In this document: in pieces, positions 37,091 to 47,400 of the stretch
How positions within the stretch are numbered: position 1 is the stretch's first letter
Layout: each line of letters starts with the position of its first letter
DNA from: Marinobacter sp. ANT_B65
GTDB lineage: Bacteria > Pseudomonadota > Gammaproteobacteria > Pseudomonadales > Oleiphilaceae
Length of the DNA: 64,000 nt
NCBI RefSeq assembly: GCF_002407605.1
Contig: NZ_NXGV01000002.1
Coordinates: 62,001-126,000, forward strand
Reading direction: 5' to 3'
Position numbers and translations under genes: made by a program
Notes under the pieces: generated by a model
Seen by the model: only the letters and a program-made list of their open reading frames with translations
Told to the model about the DNA's origin: nothing
The model's database searches: none

Positions 37091-38041
37091 TCATGGATCG
37101 CTGCGCAGCCCACCCATAATCGCCTCATCAACCAGCCAGCGGCGCAGTATCTGAATACCGCGTTCCCGCCTGCGGCTGGTTTTCCAGGCAAAGTAGAACT
37201 TGTCACCGGTTACTACCGAATGGCTGGGCAGGCGAACAAACTCTTCCGAGTCTTTTCTGGTGCTCAGCATGTAATCGTTGGTCAGGGCGATACCTTGATG
37301 AAAGCGCGCAGCTTCAAGGGCCAGCAGCATATGGCTGAAATGCTGAAGCCTGGCACCAGAAGGAATGGCCTCACCCTCTGCCCGATACCAGGCTTCCCAG
37401 TCTCCGGCAGCCATGTCGTAGATACTGTGAGTGGATAACAGGGGAAAACGGGCTATCTCGTCCATGGTTATAGCTGGTTCACTGCCGCCTGTTGGATCGG
37501 CCTCCCGCCCGAGTTCCCGGCGGATCCGTTGCCAGTAATCCTGGCTGCATACAGGGAAAAGCCGTTCTACGTACAAAAGCTCGTAACTGTAGGCCGATGA
37601 ATTCCGGTGGATGGTGATAAAACAATCCGCTACCCGGTCAGACAGCACCGGATTTTCACTGCTCATTTCCAGCGCCAGTTCCACCTGAGGATGCAATCGC
37701 TGCAAGTGCGGCAGCCTGGGTACCAGCCAGCGCACGGCAAATGAGCTGAACACCGACAACCGTAACCGGGATTCCTCGTGCCCCAGCAATTGCTCACTGG
37801 CCCGCTCAATCTGCAGCAAAGAGGTACTGATGGCATCCAGATACTGCCGGCCTTCATCGGTCAGTGTCAGAGTTCGCCCACTGCGCCAGAACAGCTGTTC
37901 ACCCAAATAGGTTTCCAGCTGTTTGATCTGATGGCTCACCGCGCTCTGGCTCACTGACAGCTCCTGGGCAGCCATAGAAAAGCTGTTGAGGCGACCGACG
38001 GCTTCGAATACGGGTAAAGCTTTTAGGGGTGGCAGCTTCAT
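37091..38041 (-). CDS. LysR-family regulator (GcvA-like)
   Basis: A 316-residue LysR protein. Its opening LKALPVFEAVGRLNSFSMAAQELSV-type sequence with SQSAVSHQIKQLE at the recognition helix is typical of the GcvA group. It is divergent from the DMT transporter gene, with a 123-base AT-rich gap containing inverted TNA-type sites (such as CTAATTAG near 38095). It probably controls that exporter. Effector unknown. Confidence 0.83.
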   Translation of the reverse strand: MKLPPLKALPVFEAVGRLNSFSMAAQELSVSQSAVSHQIKQLETYLGEQLFWRSGRTLTLTDEGRQYLDAISTSLLQIERASEQLLGHEESRLRLSVFSSFAVRWLVPRLPHLQRLHPQVELALEMSSENPVLSDRVADCFITIHRNSSAYSYELLYVERLFPVCSQDYWQRIRRELGREADPTGGSEPAITMDEIARFPLLSTHSIYDMAAGDWEAWYRAEGEAIPSGARLQHFSHMLLALEAARFHQGIALTNDYMLSTRKDSEEFVRLPSHSVVTGDKFYFAWKTSRRRERGIQILRRWLVDEAIMGGLRSDP

Positions 38042-38164
38042 TATCTGTTTTTCTAATACCTAATGAACAAACATCATTTTATCACATATTAAAGACTAAT
38101 TAGACTACGACTTCCACTCCCTGCGTGGGTGTTCTATTCATAGCCAGATTTCAGGAAAGAAGAC

Positions 38165-39103
38165 ATGTCAGGCAAAACCGTAAACAGCGCAATTCTTCTG
38201 CTAGTGCTTGGCAACGCTATGGCTTTGGTCTCGGACGTCTTTATCAAACTTCTGGAACCGGGTGCCCCGATTCTTCAGTTTGCATTCCTGCGCTGCCTGA
38301 TCACTCTGGCATTCCTGTTGCCACTGGCGCGCAAAATCGACCGGAACAATCTGTTTTCGGGGTTCAGGGTACATGCAATACGGGCACACATTCACCTGGT
38401 GGGCTTACTTTGCATGGTTGTGGCACTGAGCAATTTGCCACTGGCAACGGCTAACGCGGTATTTTATGTAGCGCCGATTATGGTGATGGTGCTTTCCGTC
38501 CTTTTTTTCAGGGAATCGCTGACGCCACTGAGCGTGTTTGCGGTAGTCAGCGGTTTTTTCGGCATCATCGTAATCCTGCGCCCAATGGACTTCAACTGGG
38601 CCGCTATCGCTGCATTGGGGTCTGCCCTGGCCCTGGCAATCAACGCAGTTATGGTGCGTAAACTGCCCAAAGACCAGTCCACAGTGCACAAGTTGTTTCT
38701 CAATTATCTGCTGATGGTTCCCGCCTCCGGTTTGCTCGCTGCCTGGGAGTGGCAAAAGGGCGCCTCCTGGCAGCCGGAGGTTCTGTACATCGCGGCCGGA
38801 TCTGCAGTGTTTATTCTGGTCTACAACATCACGGTTCTGCTGGCTTACCGGCAGGTGGATGCAAATCAGGTGACCAGTGCGGAATACACAGGCCTGATCT
38901 GGGCGGTGGCTATAGGCTGGATCTGGTTTAACGAAGTGCCGGACTGGTGGTTCCTTGTGGGCAGCATGATGGTTGTTGTGCCATTGGTGTTGATTGGGCT
39001 GAATCAGCGGCGCAAGGCGCCTGCCCGGGGGTTCAATCCGGTTCCGAAGCAAGATGAGCCTCGGAACCGGGCTGGCTCACTCAGTGCCGGGACAACCCTA
39101 TGA
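38165..39103 (+). CDS. DMT-superfamily (EamA) transporter
   Basis: A 312-residue protein with about ten helices in two EamA repeats. AGGAAAGAAGAC precedes the ATG at 38165. The first repeat ends with AVFYVAPIMVMVLSVLFFRE. It is divergent from the LysR gene and is presumably its target. The last 23 bases overlap the 3' end of the opposite-strand His-rich gene. Substrate unknown. Confidence 0.82.
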   Translation: MSGKTVNSAILLLVLGNAMALVSDVFIKLLEPGAPILQFAFLRCLITLAFLLPLARKIDRNNLFSGFRVHAIRAHIHLVGLLCMVVALSNLPLATANAVFYVAPIMVMVLSVLFFRESLTPLSVFAVVSGFFGIIVILRPMDFNWAAIAALGSALALAINAVMVRKLPKDQSTVHKLFLNYLLMVPASGLLAAWEWQKGASWQPEVLYIAAGSAVFILVYNITVLLAYRQVDANQVTSAEYTGLIWAVAIGWIWFNEVPDWWFLVGSMMVVVPLVLIGLNQRRKAPARGFNPVPKQDEPRNRAGSLSAGTTL

Positions 39104-39380
39104 GCACATGGGTGTCATAAATGATCCGCCCGATCCTGGCTTCTGGCGACAACCTGACTATGGTTCCTGGTTTGATGTGGTAAGCGCCCGAGTGGTGGTG
39201 ACGCCATTTTTCCCGCTTGGCGCTATTGTGGCGATGCGCGTTATGAGTATGTTTCTGACCATGGTGTTGGTTGTAGTATTTTTTGGCATCCAGCCCATGC
39301 CGGCCCTTCTCATGCGCCATCGCCGGAACAGATGCCAACAACAACACCCCAACCAGGCTTCCGATCAACAATCGTTTCAT
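39081..39380 (-). CDS. Small exported His-rich protein
   Basis: A 99-residue protein with a clear signal peptide (MKRLLIGSLVGVLLLASVPAMA) and a mature part rich in His, Lys and Arg. It has about a dozen and a half His in under 80 residues, for example HTHNAHRHN and WRHHHSG. A more ordered C-terminus follows (GTIVRLSPEARIGRIIYD), resembling RcnB-like small periplasmic proteins. ATG 39380 is chosen because GGGAG lies upstream and the signal peptide starts there. Metal binding is inferred from composition only. Confidence 0.7.
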   Translation of the reverse strand: MKRLLIGSLVGVLLLASVPAMAHEKGRHGLDAKKYYNQHHGQKHTHNAHRHNSAKREKWRHHHSGAYHIKPGTIVRLSPEARIGRIIYDTHVLIGLSRH

Positions 39381-39530
39381 GGTGATTCTCCCGTTGTGTT
39401 CAGAGGCATATCGCGCATCCAAACCCTGTGCCGGATGCCACAGAACCAGACTATCGAACCGGGAGAAAATGTCAGGACCTGGGACCGGGCTTTGCATCAT
39501 CTTTACTCAAAACCACGTCCCCTTGACACT

Positions 39531-40115
39531 CTAGTGGCCGGAAATGTCTTTTTTCGCGGTACACCGGAGGTGGGATTCAATGGCAAAGGTATGTGGACAA
39601 TCCGCCCCAAGTGTCCTTAACGACTCTGCAAGCCTCAAAAGATACTCCGCATTGGTGCCGCTAGGGCCCGAAGCAGAGGCAATCTGGCGGGCAATATCTG
39701 CATCCGGCGCATGACCAAGGAAGGCTTCGTTGTCTTCGGTAGCAATGTAGACCAGGCCCTTGGCCTGACCACCCTCGCCGAAGGTCAGGGTAGTATCCAG
39801 GCGCAGATAACCGTTCTTCTCCCGAACATCCAGATGTTCAAACACATTGGGCGATACCTTGAACGCCATACCTTTGCAGACAGCTCCGGGCTGTTCAATC
39901 AGAGTCACAACCCTCCCCGGAGCTTCCGGAGTTCCCCTGTGGTCGTGAGACCCCTGCCAGAAGCGGCGCGTCCAGCCTTCAATAGAGGCTGGGCGTTGCT
40001 CCAGAAACGGGAAGTCCACCTTGTAGATCAGCGAGCCATAACCAAACAGCCAGATCGATTCGATGCCGGAGAAATCGAAGCGCTGTCGGTTATGCTCAAT
40101 AGTGTCGGCAGACAT
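39531..40115 (-). CDS. ChaC-type gamma-glutamylcyclotransferase
   Basis: A 194-residue protein of the ChaC family, which cleaves glutathione to 5-oxoproline and Cys-Gly. The substrate-binding loop FGYGSLIYKVDF and the downstream catalytic Glu region (LDVREKNGYLR) are visible. AGGAG stands five bases before ATG 40115, so this start is chosen over one 12 codons upstream. It lies 22 bases after the MarC gene and is probably co-transcribed. Confidence 0.83.
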   Translation of the reverse strand: MSADTIEHNRQRFDFSGIESIWLFGYGSLIYKVDFPFLEQRPASIEGWTRRFWQGSHDHRGTPEAPGRVVTLIEQPGAVCKGMAFKVSPNVFEHLDVREKNGYLRLDTTLTFGEGGQAKGLVYIATEDNEAFLGHAPDADIARQIASASGPSGTNAEYLLRLAESLRTLGADCPHTFAIESHLRCTAKKDISGH

Positions 40116-40137
40116 TGCGGCTCCTGCTGTGCAAGTT

Positions 40138-40761
40138 TCAGATATTGGCAATAAACCCGGTGATGCCGGTCAGTACGATTTCCGCAGCCATAGCCGAGAG
40201 AATAAGACCACTGATCTTGGAAAGAATATTCAGGCCGGTTTCACCCAGCACCTTTTCCAGGTATCCGGACAAACGCAACAAGACCGCCAGAATCAGCAGG
40301 CTGGACACCAGACCCAGCAAACCACCGGCAACTTCCGATGCCCTCTTGAGTTCCGCACCGTATACCAGAATAGCACCAATGGTGGCTGGGCCGATCATTA
40401 CCGGAACGGCCAGTGGAACCACCGCAATATCGTCTCGATCCTCGTCGGGAAGGCCCGTTGCATGGTTGCGGGTGCCGCTGGTGACCAGGCTGATGGCGGT
40501 CAGGAACAACAGTGTACCTGCACCTATACGGAAGGAGTTCAGGGTAATACCAATAGCGCTGAACAATAGCGGGCCTGCAAAAAACAGGATAATTCCCATG
40601 ATAGCTGCCGCGATGCAGGCCCGGCGGATAACGAAGGACTTCTCGGGTGCCGGCATCCCTCTGGTCAGGGCCAGGAACATGGTCACCACGAAAAACGGCG
40701 CCAACAGGAACAGAAAGCGGATGGTGCTGCTTATGTAGGTCGAGAAAAAAAGTTCAAACAT
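40138..40761 (-). CDS. MarC-family integral membrane protein
   Basis: A 207-residue protein with six predicted helices and the family pattern FFVVTMFLALTRG near residue 25 and VPLAVPVMIGPATIGA near 115. MarC/YhgN proteins have no firmly established function; an early link to antibiotic resistance was withdrawn. The gene is followed by chaC on the same strand. No further functional inference is made. Confidence 0.82.
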   Translation of the reverse strand: MFELFFSTYISSTIRFLFLLAPFFVVTMFLALTRGMPAPEKSFVIRRACIAAAIMGIILFFAGPLLFSAIGITLNSFRIGAGTLLFLTAISLVTSGTRNHATGLPDEDRDDIAVVPLAVPVMIGPATIGAILVYGAELKRASEVAGGLLGLVSSLLILAVLLRLSGYLEKVLGETGLNILSKISGLILSAMAAEIVLTGITGFIANI

Positions 40762-40879
40762 CGCGGGTATTCCAGGGTTCAGGAAAGCCGCTAAGCATAG
40801 CTTGCTACAACATTCTCTGCCGTAAGGAAGTGGACGTATGAAACCCGTTTAAGCCCCGGATCAAGGCTCTTCGGTGCAG

Positions 40880-41833
40880 CTATCGGGACAGCTCTTCCAG
40901 ATAGGTTCCACCGCTGGCATAAAGCGAAGCGAAATCTTTCTCGGGCACGACGGTGACCGCAATCTCAGGTTCGTGCTCCCCACCCCCAAGCAATACCCCT
41001 CGCATAGGCGTGATGTCTGAAAAATCCCGCCCCCACCCCAAAGTAATGTGCTCCAGTCCTGGCCAGAGTGCATTGGTAGGATCCAGTTCAAGCCAGCCAA
41101 AATCCGGAACGAAAACCGCCACCCAGGCATGGGTTGCATCAGCGCCAACCAGTCGTGCTTTGCCCTCAGGCGGGTGTGTGAGTATATATCCACTCATGTA
41201 GCGCGCAGCCAGACCTATGGATCTCAGGCAGGCAATCATGATGTGGGAGAAGTCCTGACACACGCCACGGCGCGCCTGAAACGCCTCTTCCACGGGTGTG
41301 AATGTTTCAGTTGCCGACGGATCGAAGCTGAAGTCGCGATGGATCTGCCTCATCAGGGCATCCGCCGCCTCCACCAGCGCCCTGCCCGGATGAAATGCGT
41401 CACGGGCATAGGCGGCATACCGGGAGTCAATGGGAACGTTGGGGGAGACAAACCGAAAGGCCGAGGCTTCCAGATGCTCCGGAGAGAATTTCCGGTCTGC
41501 ACGATACCTGAGGCTGTCACGAACAGCCTCCCAGGCCACTTTCGCAATGTCTGCAGAGGGTTTCGGGCGATCACGCAGCTCCACCCAGAACTCGCTGGTT
41601 ATCTTCAGATAATCGTGGTCAGCGGTGTAATGGATCGCGGTGATCCAGTTCCCGAAACTGTCCAGAAAGGTACGGCGCGCCGAGGGTTCGGGGGCAATGG
41701 CCAGGTGATGTTCAAGGTTTCTCTGCCACGGCAAGGTCCGTGGAGTAAGACGGAGCAGGTGGTGGGATTCACCTACCACCTGATCGTACTCGTACAGGGT
41801 CTCATGACGCACGTGATAGCGAACAAATGTCAT
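40880..41833 (-). CDS. Transglutaminase-like protein, last gene of the ATP-grasp cluster
   Basis: A 317-residue transglutaminase-fold protein with a complete Cys-His-Asp triad: Cys192 in GVCQDFSH, His235 in THAWVAVF and Asp251 in ELDPTNA. An N-terminal domain of about 80 residues, typical of bacterial COG1305 members, precedes it. Relatives act as peptidases or amide-bond-forming enzymes. GAGG upstream of ATG 41833 supports the start, 10 bases after the fusion gene stop, so it is co-transcribed. It is paralogous to the N-terminal part of the DUF2126 protein. Confidence 0.87.
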   Translation of the reverse strand: MTFVRYHVRHETLYEYDQVVGESHHLLRLTPRTLPWQRNLEHHLAIAPEPSARRTFLDSFGNWITAIHYTADHDYLKITSEFWVELRDRPKPSADIAKVAWEAVRDSLRYRADRKFSPEHLEASAFRFVSPNVPIDSRYAAYARDAFHPGRALVEAADALMRQIHRDFSFDPSATETFTPVEEAFQARRGVCQDFSHIMIACLRSIGLAARYMSGYILTHPPEGKARLVGADATHAWVAVFVPDFGWLELDPTNALWPGLEHITLGWGRDFSDITPMRGVLLGGGEHEPEIAVTVVPEKDFASLYASGGTYLEELSR

Positions 41834-41843
41834 GACGGCCGCC

Positions 41844-44348
41844 TCAATACGGTTTCACGGACCGGTTTGAAAACCGGGTATGAATAAAACACTGCCTCTG
41901 GATTTCATCAGAGACACGGTAAACCTCGGAACGCACCTCACACAACAATTTGCCCATAGCTTCACAGGCTTCGTCGGTGTCCTTTTTTTCAAACGGATGC
42001 ATGTCCACCGCCTTCAGTCTCCCCAGGCATTCACCAAGGTCCGGCGGGAACATCTGTCCGGTTTTTCGCCCCATGTCCGGCAGATCCTTCTGCAACTGCA
42101 GAATCTGGAACATCACGGAGTGGGGATTGCTGGCGTCCATCACCAATGTGTGGAGAACACCCAGAATCTCCGGTGCCCGGCGATACCGGGTCCGGTAAGT
42201 GACTTCCGAATTCGCCACCGCCAGCAGCCATTCAAGCATGGCGTGGCGGCTGAACCCTTCACTGAAAAGCGGCACACAGATCAAAGTACACAGATTTGCG
42301 AGGCGCTCCAGGCGCCGGCCAATCACCAGAAAAACCCAACTGGCATCGCGGGTAATGTCATCCATAGCAAACCCGGCCAGCGATATGCAATCCAGCAGCA
42401 CCAGGTTCAGCGCCCGGATCGATTGGTCCGGAGTGGCCGGCGGCGGGGTCAGCGGCTTACCCACACGGTTAAGGGTATGCCAGTTGTCGGAAGATAACCG
42501 GTCCCTGATCTGGCTGGCACTTGATAGCAAGGCCTGAAGAATGGAGGCTATCGAGCCCGGGAGTTTCGGATCGCTGACGGCTTTGAGCAGCGCGGCAGGA
42601 AGGGGATCCGGTACAGCATCTGCCTCTGCCACCGGGAGCGTACCAAACTGTTCTGCAGCCTGCTGCAACCCGCGCAGCGCCTCTTCACTGGCCTGATCGT
42701 GGCCAGATAGACGGTTAAACGCCGCCCGTAACAGTCGGGCCGTGGCCTCTGCCCGCTCAGACTGCCGCCCCATCCAGAACAGGTTTTCCCCGACACGAGA
42801 CGGTGTGTCCCGCTCACCATCGAGCAAATCGGAAACCTGCAGCCGCTTCTTGATCAGAGACGTTGACGGGGAGGTAAAGCGGGCTTTTACCCAGGTATCT
42901 TTGGAAAGCCCTCCCCGTTGCATGGAAATGACTTCAACGCCTTCATCGACTGCCACGCGGGTCAATCCCCCCGGCATGACCTGCCAGCCGGAAGGCGTGG
43001 CTGCGGCAAACAGGCGTAAGCCGATGGATCGTGCCGCCACAGGGTGATCGCGATCACCCTGCCAGACCGGGGCCTGGGACAGATGCACCAACTCCTGCCC
43101 CACAAACGCATGAGGATGCGCGTGCATTTTCCGGATCAGGGCATCACGTTCAGCGCCCTTCACCTGATATCCAAAAACCGGCTCCATGCGCATGCTTGCG
43201 AAAGCCGGCTTGATCACCAGCTCATCCAGATGCTCGATAACATAATCGAAGGCCGGCTTTTCTCCACACCACCACGACGCCACCGACGGCATGGCCAGAG
43301 GTGATCCCAATAGATTTTTCGAAATTTCGGGCAGAAAGCCAAACAACGCAGCACTCTCCAGCACCCCTGAGCCAAGCGCATTCGCCATCAGAACCTTGCC
43401 TGCCCGCACTGCGCCCAGAAGGCCTGGCACACCAAGAACAGAATCCGCACGGAGCTCCAGCGGATCACAAAAACCATCGTCGAGCCGGCGGTAAATGGCA
43501 TGCACCCGCCGAAGGCCCTGAAGGGTCTTCAGGTAAACCGTATCATCACGCACGGTCAGATCCTGCCCTTCCACCAGTGGCAATCCAAGATATCGTGCCA
43601 GGAAGACATGCTCAAAATAGGTCTCGTTGAACCGGCCCGGCGTCAACAGAACACACAAGGGCGATTCCGTCCCGGCTGGCGACATGCTTGCCAGGCTGCT
43701 CTGGAATCCCTGGAAAAAATCTGACAGGTTGGTCACAGGCAGATTGTGAAAAGGCGCCGGAAAAGCACGGGAAATCACCAGCCGGTTCTGCAGCGCGTAG
43801 CCAGCCCCGGATGGTGCCTGGGTACGATCTGCCATAACCCACCAGCCACCATCCGGGGCCCTCGCCAGATCCAGGGCGTACAGATGCAGGAACCGACCAC
43901 CAACCGGGTGGATACCCTGGCAAGGCCACTGGAAACCTGCCTGCCCATAAACAAGAGAGGGTGGCAGAAGCCCCTCTTTCAATAACCTCTGGGAACCGTA
44001 CAGATCTGCAAGTACCCGATCCAATAGTTCCGCACGCTGAATTACAGCACCGGAGAGCCATCGCCATTCATCGGCGCCCAGCACCAGAGGCAGAAGATCT
44101 ACCTCCCAGGGCCGGGCGTTTCCACGGGGATCTTCGTATACATTGTAGGTAACACCATCTTCGGCAATGGCATTAGCAACGGCCTGCGCCCTCAGGTTCA
44201 GCCCTTCAACCGACTCAAGGTTAAGCTGCTGCAGTAAGGGCCGCCAGTGAGCTTTCGGCCCGGAGCCATTGAAACCAAGCTCATCAAACCGATCGGGCAC
44301 CGGATCGTACTGGCGGAGAATGTCCGTTACTGTGTGCTGCTTCGCCAC
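41844..44348 (-). CDS. Circularly permuted ATP-grasp fused to alpha-E domain
   Basis: An 834-residue fusion. Residues about 1-510 are a circularly permuted ATP-grasp domain (with RRLDDGFCDPLELRADS and GGLSKDTWVKA); residues from about 515 are an alpha-E helical domain (opening RVGENLFWMGRQSERAEATA). It parallels the two separate genes at 48521-49981 and 47581-48519. The glycine-rich segment ESGGYG of the separate copy is here ASMRMEPVFG, so nucleotide binding may differ. It starts with GTG at 44348. ATP-grasp enzymes ligate carboxylates to amines; the substrate is unknown. Confidence 0.87.
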   Translation of the reverse strand: MAKQHTVTDILRQYDPVPDRFDELGFNGSGPKAHWRPLLQQLNLESVEGLNLRAQAVANAIAEDGVTYNVYEDPRGNARPWEVDLLPLVLGADEWRWLSGAVIQRAELLDRVLADLYGSQRLLKEGLLPPSLVYGQAGFQWPCQGIHPVGGRFLHLYALDLARAPDGGWWVMADRTQAPSGAGYALQNRLVISRAFPAPFHNLPVTNLSDFFQGFQSSLASMSPAGTESPLCVLLTPGRFNETYFEHVFLARYLGLPLVEGQDLTVRDDTVYLKTLQGLRRVHAIYRRLDDGFCDPLELRADSVLGVPGLLGAVRAGKVLMANALGSGVLESAALFGFLPEISKNLLGSPLAMPSVASWWCGEKPAFDYVIEHLDELVIKPAFASMRMEPVFGYQVKGAERDALIRKMHAHPHAFVGQELVHLSQAPVWQGDRDHPVAARSIGLRLFAAATPSGWQVMPGGLTRVAVDEGVEVISMQRGGLSKDTWVKARFTSPSTSLIKKRLQVSDLLDGERDTPSRVGENLFWMGRQSERAEATARLLRAAFNRLSGHDQASEEALRGLQQAAEQFGTLPVAEADAVPDPLPAALLKAVSDPKLPGSIASILQALLSSASQIRDRLSSDNWHTLNRVGKPLTPPPATPDQSIRALNLVLLDCISLAGFAMDDITRDASWVFLVIGRRLERLANLCTLICVPLFSEGFSRHAMLEWLLAVANSEVTYRTRYRRAPEILGVLHTLVMDASNPHSVMFQILQLQKDLPDMGRKTGQMFPPDLGECLGRLKAVDMHPFEKKDTDEACEAMGKLLCEVRSEVYRVSDEIQRQCFIHTRFSNRSVKPY

Positions 44349-44434
44349 CTGTTTTCAGACTCCATTGGATCATTGAGCCAGAAGCATAGCCGTATTGGGG
44401 GCTCCGGAGCCAGCATCAAACCCAGGAGACCAGA

Positions 44435-47400
44435 TTACCTGCGTACCTGAGGACCCTTGTCCTGGTTGTGATATCGCAGATCCAGAGTATGCGGGAACTC
44501 CCGGTGTTTTGGCACAGGGCGCAGAGGCTGCCGCCCTGTGCTGTGCCCTATACGTAAAAAACGGGCCATGCGCCGGCCTTCTGCCTCAAATGAATTGACC
44601 GGCAGGGTTTCGAAATTGCGACCACCAGGATGGGTTACATGGTATTCACAACCGCCCAGGCTGCGCTCATTCCAGGTATCAACAACATCAAATGTCAGTG
44701 GACTGTCTACACCAATCGTCGGGTGCATGCACTGTGCCGGCTGCCACGCCCGGTAACGAACACCCGCAACAAATTCACCCACAGTCCCCGTTGGCTGCAA
44801 GGGTAACGGGACTCCATTGCAGGTGATCTGGTAGCGATCCGGCGCAGCACCTCTAACCTTCACCTGCAGGCGTTCCAGCGAGGAATCCACATATCGGGCA
44901 GTCCCGCCAATCGCCCCGTGCTCGCCGGTCACCGGCCAGGGTTCAAGGGCCGACCGCAACTCAAGCACTATACCTTCTACCTCGTAATCGCCAACTCGCG
45001 GGAAACGGAATTCGAAATGGGGCGCAAACCATTCACTCTTCAGGGGATAACCATGCACCTTCATATCGCCGATTACATCTTCGAAATCCTGCCAGACAAA
45101 ATGCGGCAGCAGAAACCGGTCATGCAGCTCTGTTCCCCAACGTACCAGACTGGGCGGCGTATAAGGCTGCTCCCAGAAGCGGGCCACCATCGCCCGTAAT
45201 AACAGTTGCTGGGTCAGGCTCATCCGCGCGTGGGGCGGCATTTCGAACGCCCGCAACTCCAATAGCCCAAGACGGCCATCCGGAGAATAGAGCCTGTCGA
45301 TACAGAACTCGGCCCGGTGGGGGTTCCCGGTGACATCCGTCAACAGATCCCGAAGCAACCGGTCTACCAGAGATGGTGCGACTTTTCCTCCAACCGGACA
45401 AAGCCGTTCCATCTCGCGGAAGGCCAGCTCCATCTCGTATACCTGATCATTGCGAGCCTCATCAATTCGCGGCGCCGGAGAGTTGGGGCCGATAAAGAGA
45501 CCCGAAAACAGGTACGACAGACTGGGGTGGTTATGCCAGTAGCTGATCAGGCTGCGTAACAGATCCGGCCGCCGTAAAAAAGGTGAATCCTCTGCCGTAA
45601 AGGAACCAAGTACGAAATGATTGCCACCGCCGGTGCCAGTATGGCGACCATCCATCATGAACTTCTCGGAGGTCAGCCGGCATTCGCAGGCGTCGGCATA
45701 TAGTGTTTCGGTTCGCTCAACCAGTTCACCCCACGTATTCACCAGTTGGACATTCACCTCAATCACCCCGGGCTCCGGTGTGATCCGGAACTGACTCAGC
45801 CGGGGATCAGATGGAGGCTCATAGCCTTCCAGAAACACCGGCTGCTGAAGCCCGGATGCCGTTTTTTCAATAGCCGTGACCAGTTCGAGGTAGGATTCAA
45901 GCTTTTCCAAGGGTGGCATGAAGACATGAAGAATTCCGTCCCTGGGCTCCACACACACTGCAGTCCCGGCAATGTCTGTAGCTGACTCACCTTTCACAGG
46001 TTCCTCGACCCATGGCTGGCTATCAAGTGGCAACCGGTGGCCCATGGGAGAGCCTCCCGGACTAAGGGAACAACCCTGGTTGCGCAAAAACCAGGGGCCA
46101 CTTTGCCATTCGTGCTTGTCTTCAGTAACACGCAACGGGAGTACATAACTGACTGGTTTTTCCAGTCCCCGGCTGAATATCTGTTGTAGTTTCTGACGTT
46201 CCAGCGGGTTATCGAGCCTGGCGGCATCCACACCCAAATGCCCTGCCAAGCCCTGAAGAAAGTCCTGTGCAGACTCTGGCGTAGCCTTGCCTGGTGTTCG
46301 TTCATCCGCCAGCCACCGCTCATCCCGCCAGACAGGCTCTCCATCTTTGCGCCAGAAGCAGTTTAAAGACCATCGGGGCTGGGGCTCCCCCGGATACCAC
46401 CCGCCCTGTCCAAAATGGACGAGTCCGCCGGACCCGTAACGGTCTTTCAGGCGTTTATAGAGTTCAATTGCTTTCAACCGCTTGGTGGGTCCCGCCACCT
46501 CAGTATTCCACTCAGGCTCGTCACGGTCATGATTTGCCACAAAAGTGGGTTCGCCACCCTGAGCCAGACGCACATCCAGCTCCGTCAAGCGCCTGTCCAC
46601 ATCATGGCCGAGCCCAACGATCTCTTCCCATTGGGCGTCGGTGTAAGGCCGGGTAACCCTTGGAGCTTCCCATATGCGGGTAACGCTCATCTGGTGATCA
46701 AACTCAACGCCGCTCTCTTCGGACATGCCGGTTACCGGAGCGGCAGAAGATGGTTCCGGGCTGCAGGCCAGTGGAATGTGCCCCTCCCCGGCGAAAAGGC
46801 CAGAAGTAGCGTCCAGTCCGACCCAGCCTGCCCCGGGCAAAAAGACCTCACACCAGGCATGCAGGTCAGTAAAATCGGCTTCGGGCCCCGATGGGCCATC
46901 CAGAGCTTTCTGATCCGCGGTGAGCTGAATGAGGTAGCCGGACACAAACCTCGCAGCCAGGCCAAGATGACGAAGTGTCTGAACCAGAAGCCACGCCGAA
47001 TCCCGGCAGGACCCCGAACCGTTCCTCAGGGTCTCTTCCGGAGTCTGCACACCAGGTTCCATCCTGACCAGATAATCAACACGCTCCGAAAGCCGTTGAT
47101 TCAGGCCGACAAGGAAGTCCACGCTGGGCGCTTCTGTGCGGTCAATTGAGGCCATCCACTCCCGGAACCCGGGAGTGGATGGCAGTTTCTGAAGGTATGG
47201 TGCCAGTTCGGCAGTCTGCCAGTCTTCATAGGTGAACGGGATGGTCTCTGCGCGGGGTTCAAGGAAAAAATCAAACGGATTGATCACCGCCATTTCAGCC
47301 ACAAGATCAACAACAATCCGGAATTCCGCCGTTTTCTCCGGAAACACAAGGCGGGCCAGATAATTGGCCTGCGGGTCCTGCTGCCAGTTGATGAAGTGGT

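Noticed and set aside
46415..47149. 244-codon plus-strand open frame
   Set aside because: Shadow of the transglutaminase-DUF2126 gene; it has no recognisable domain and lies within strongly coding minus-strand sequence.
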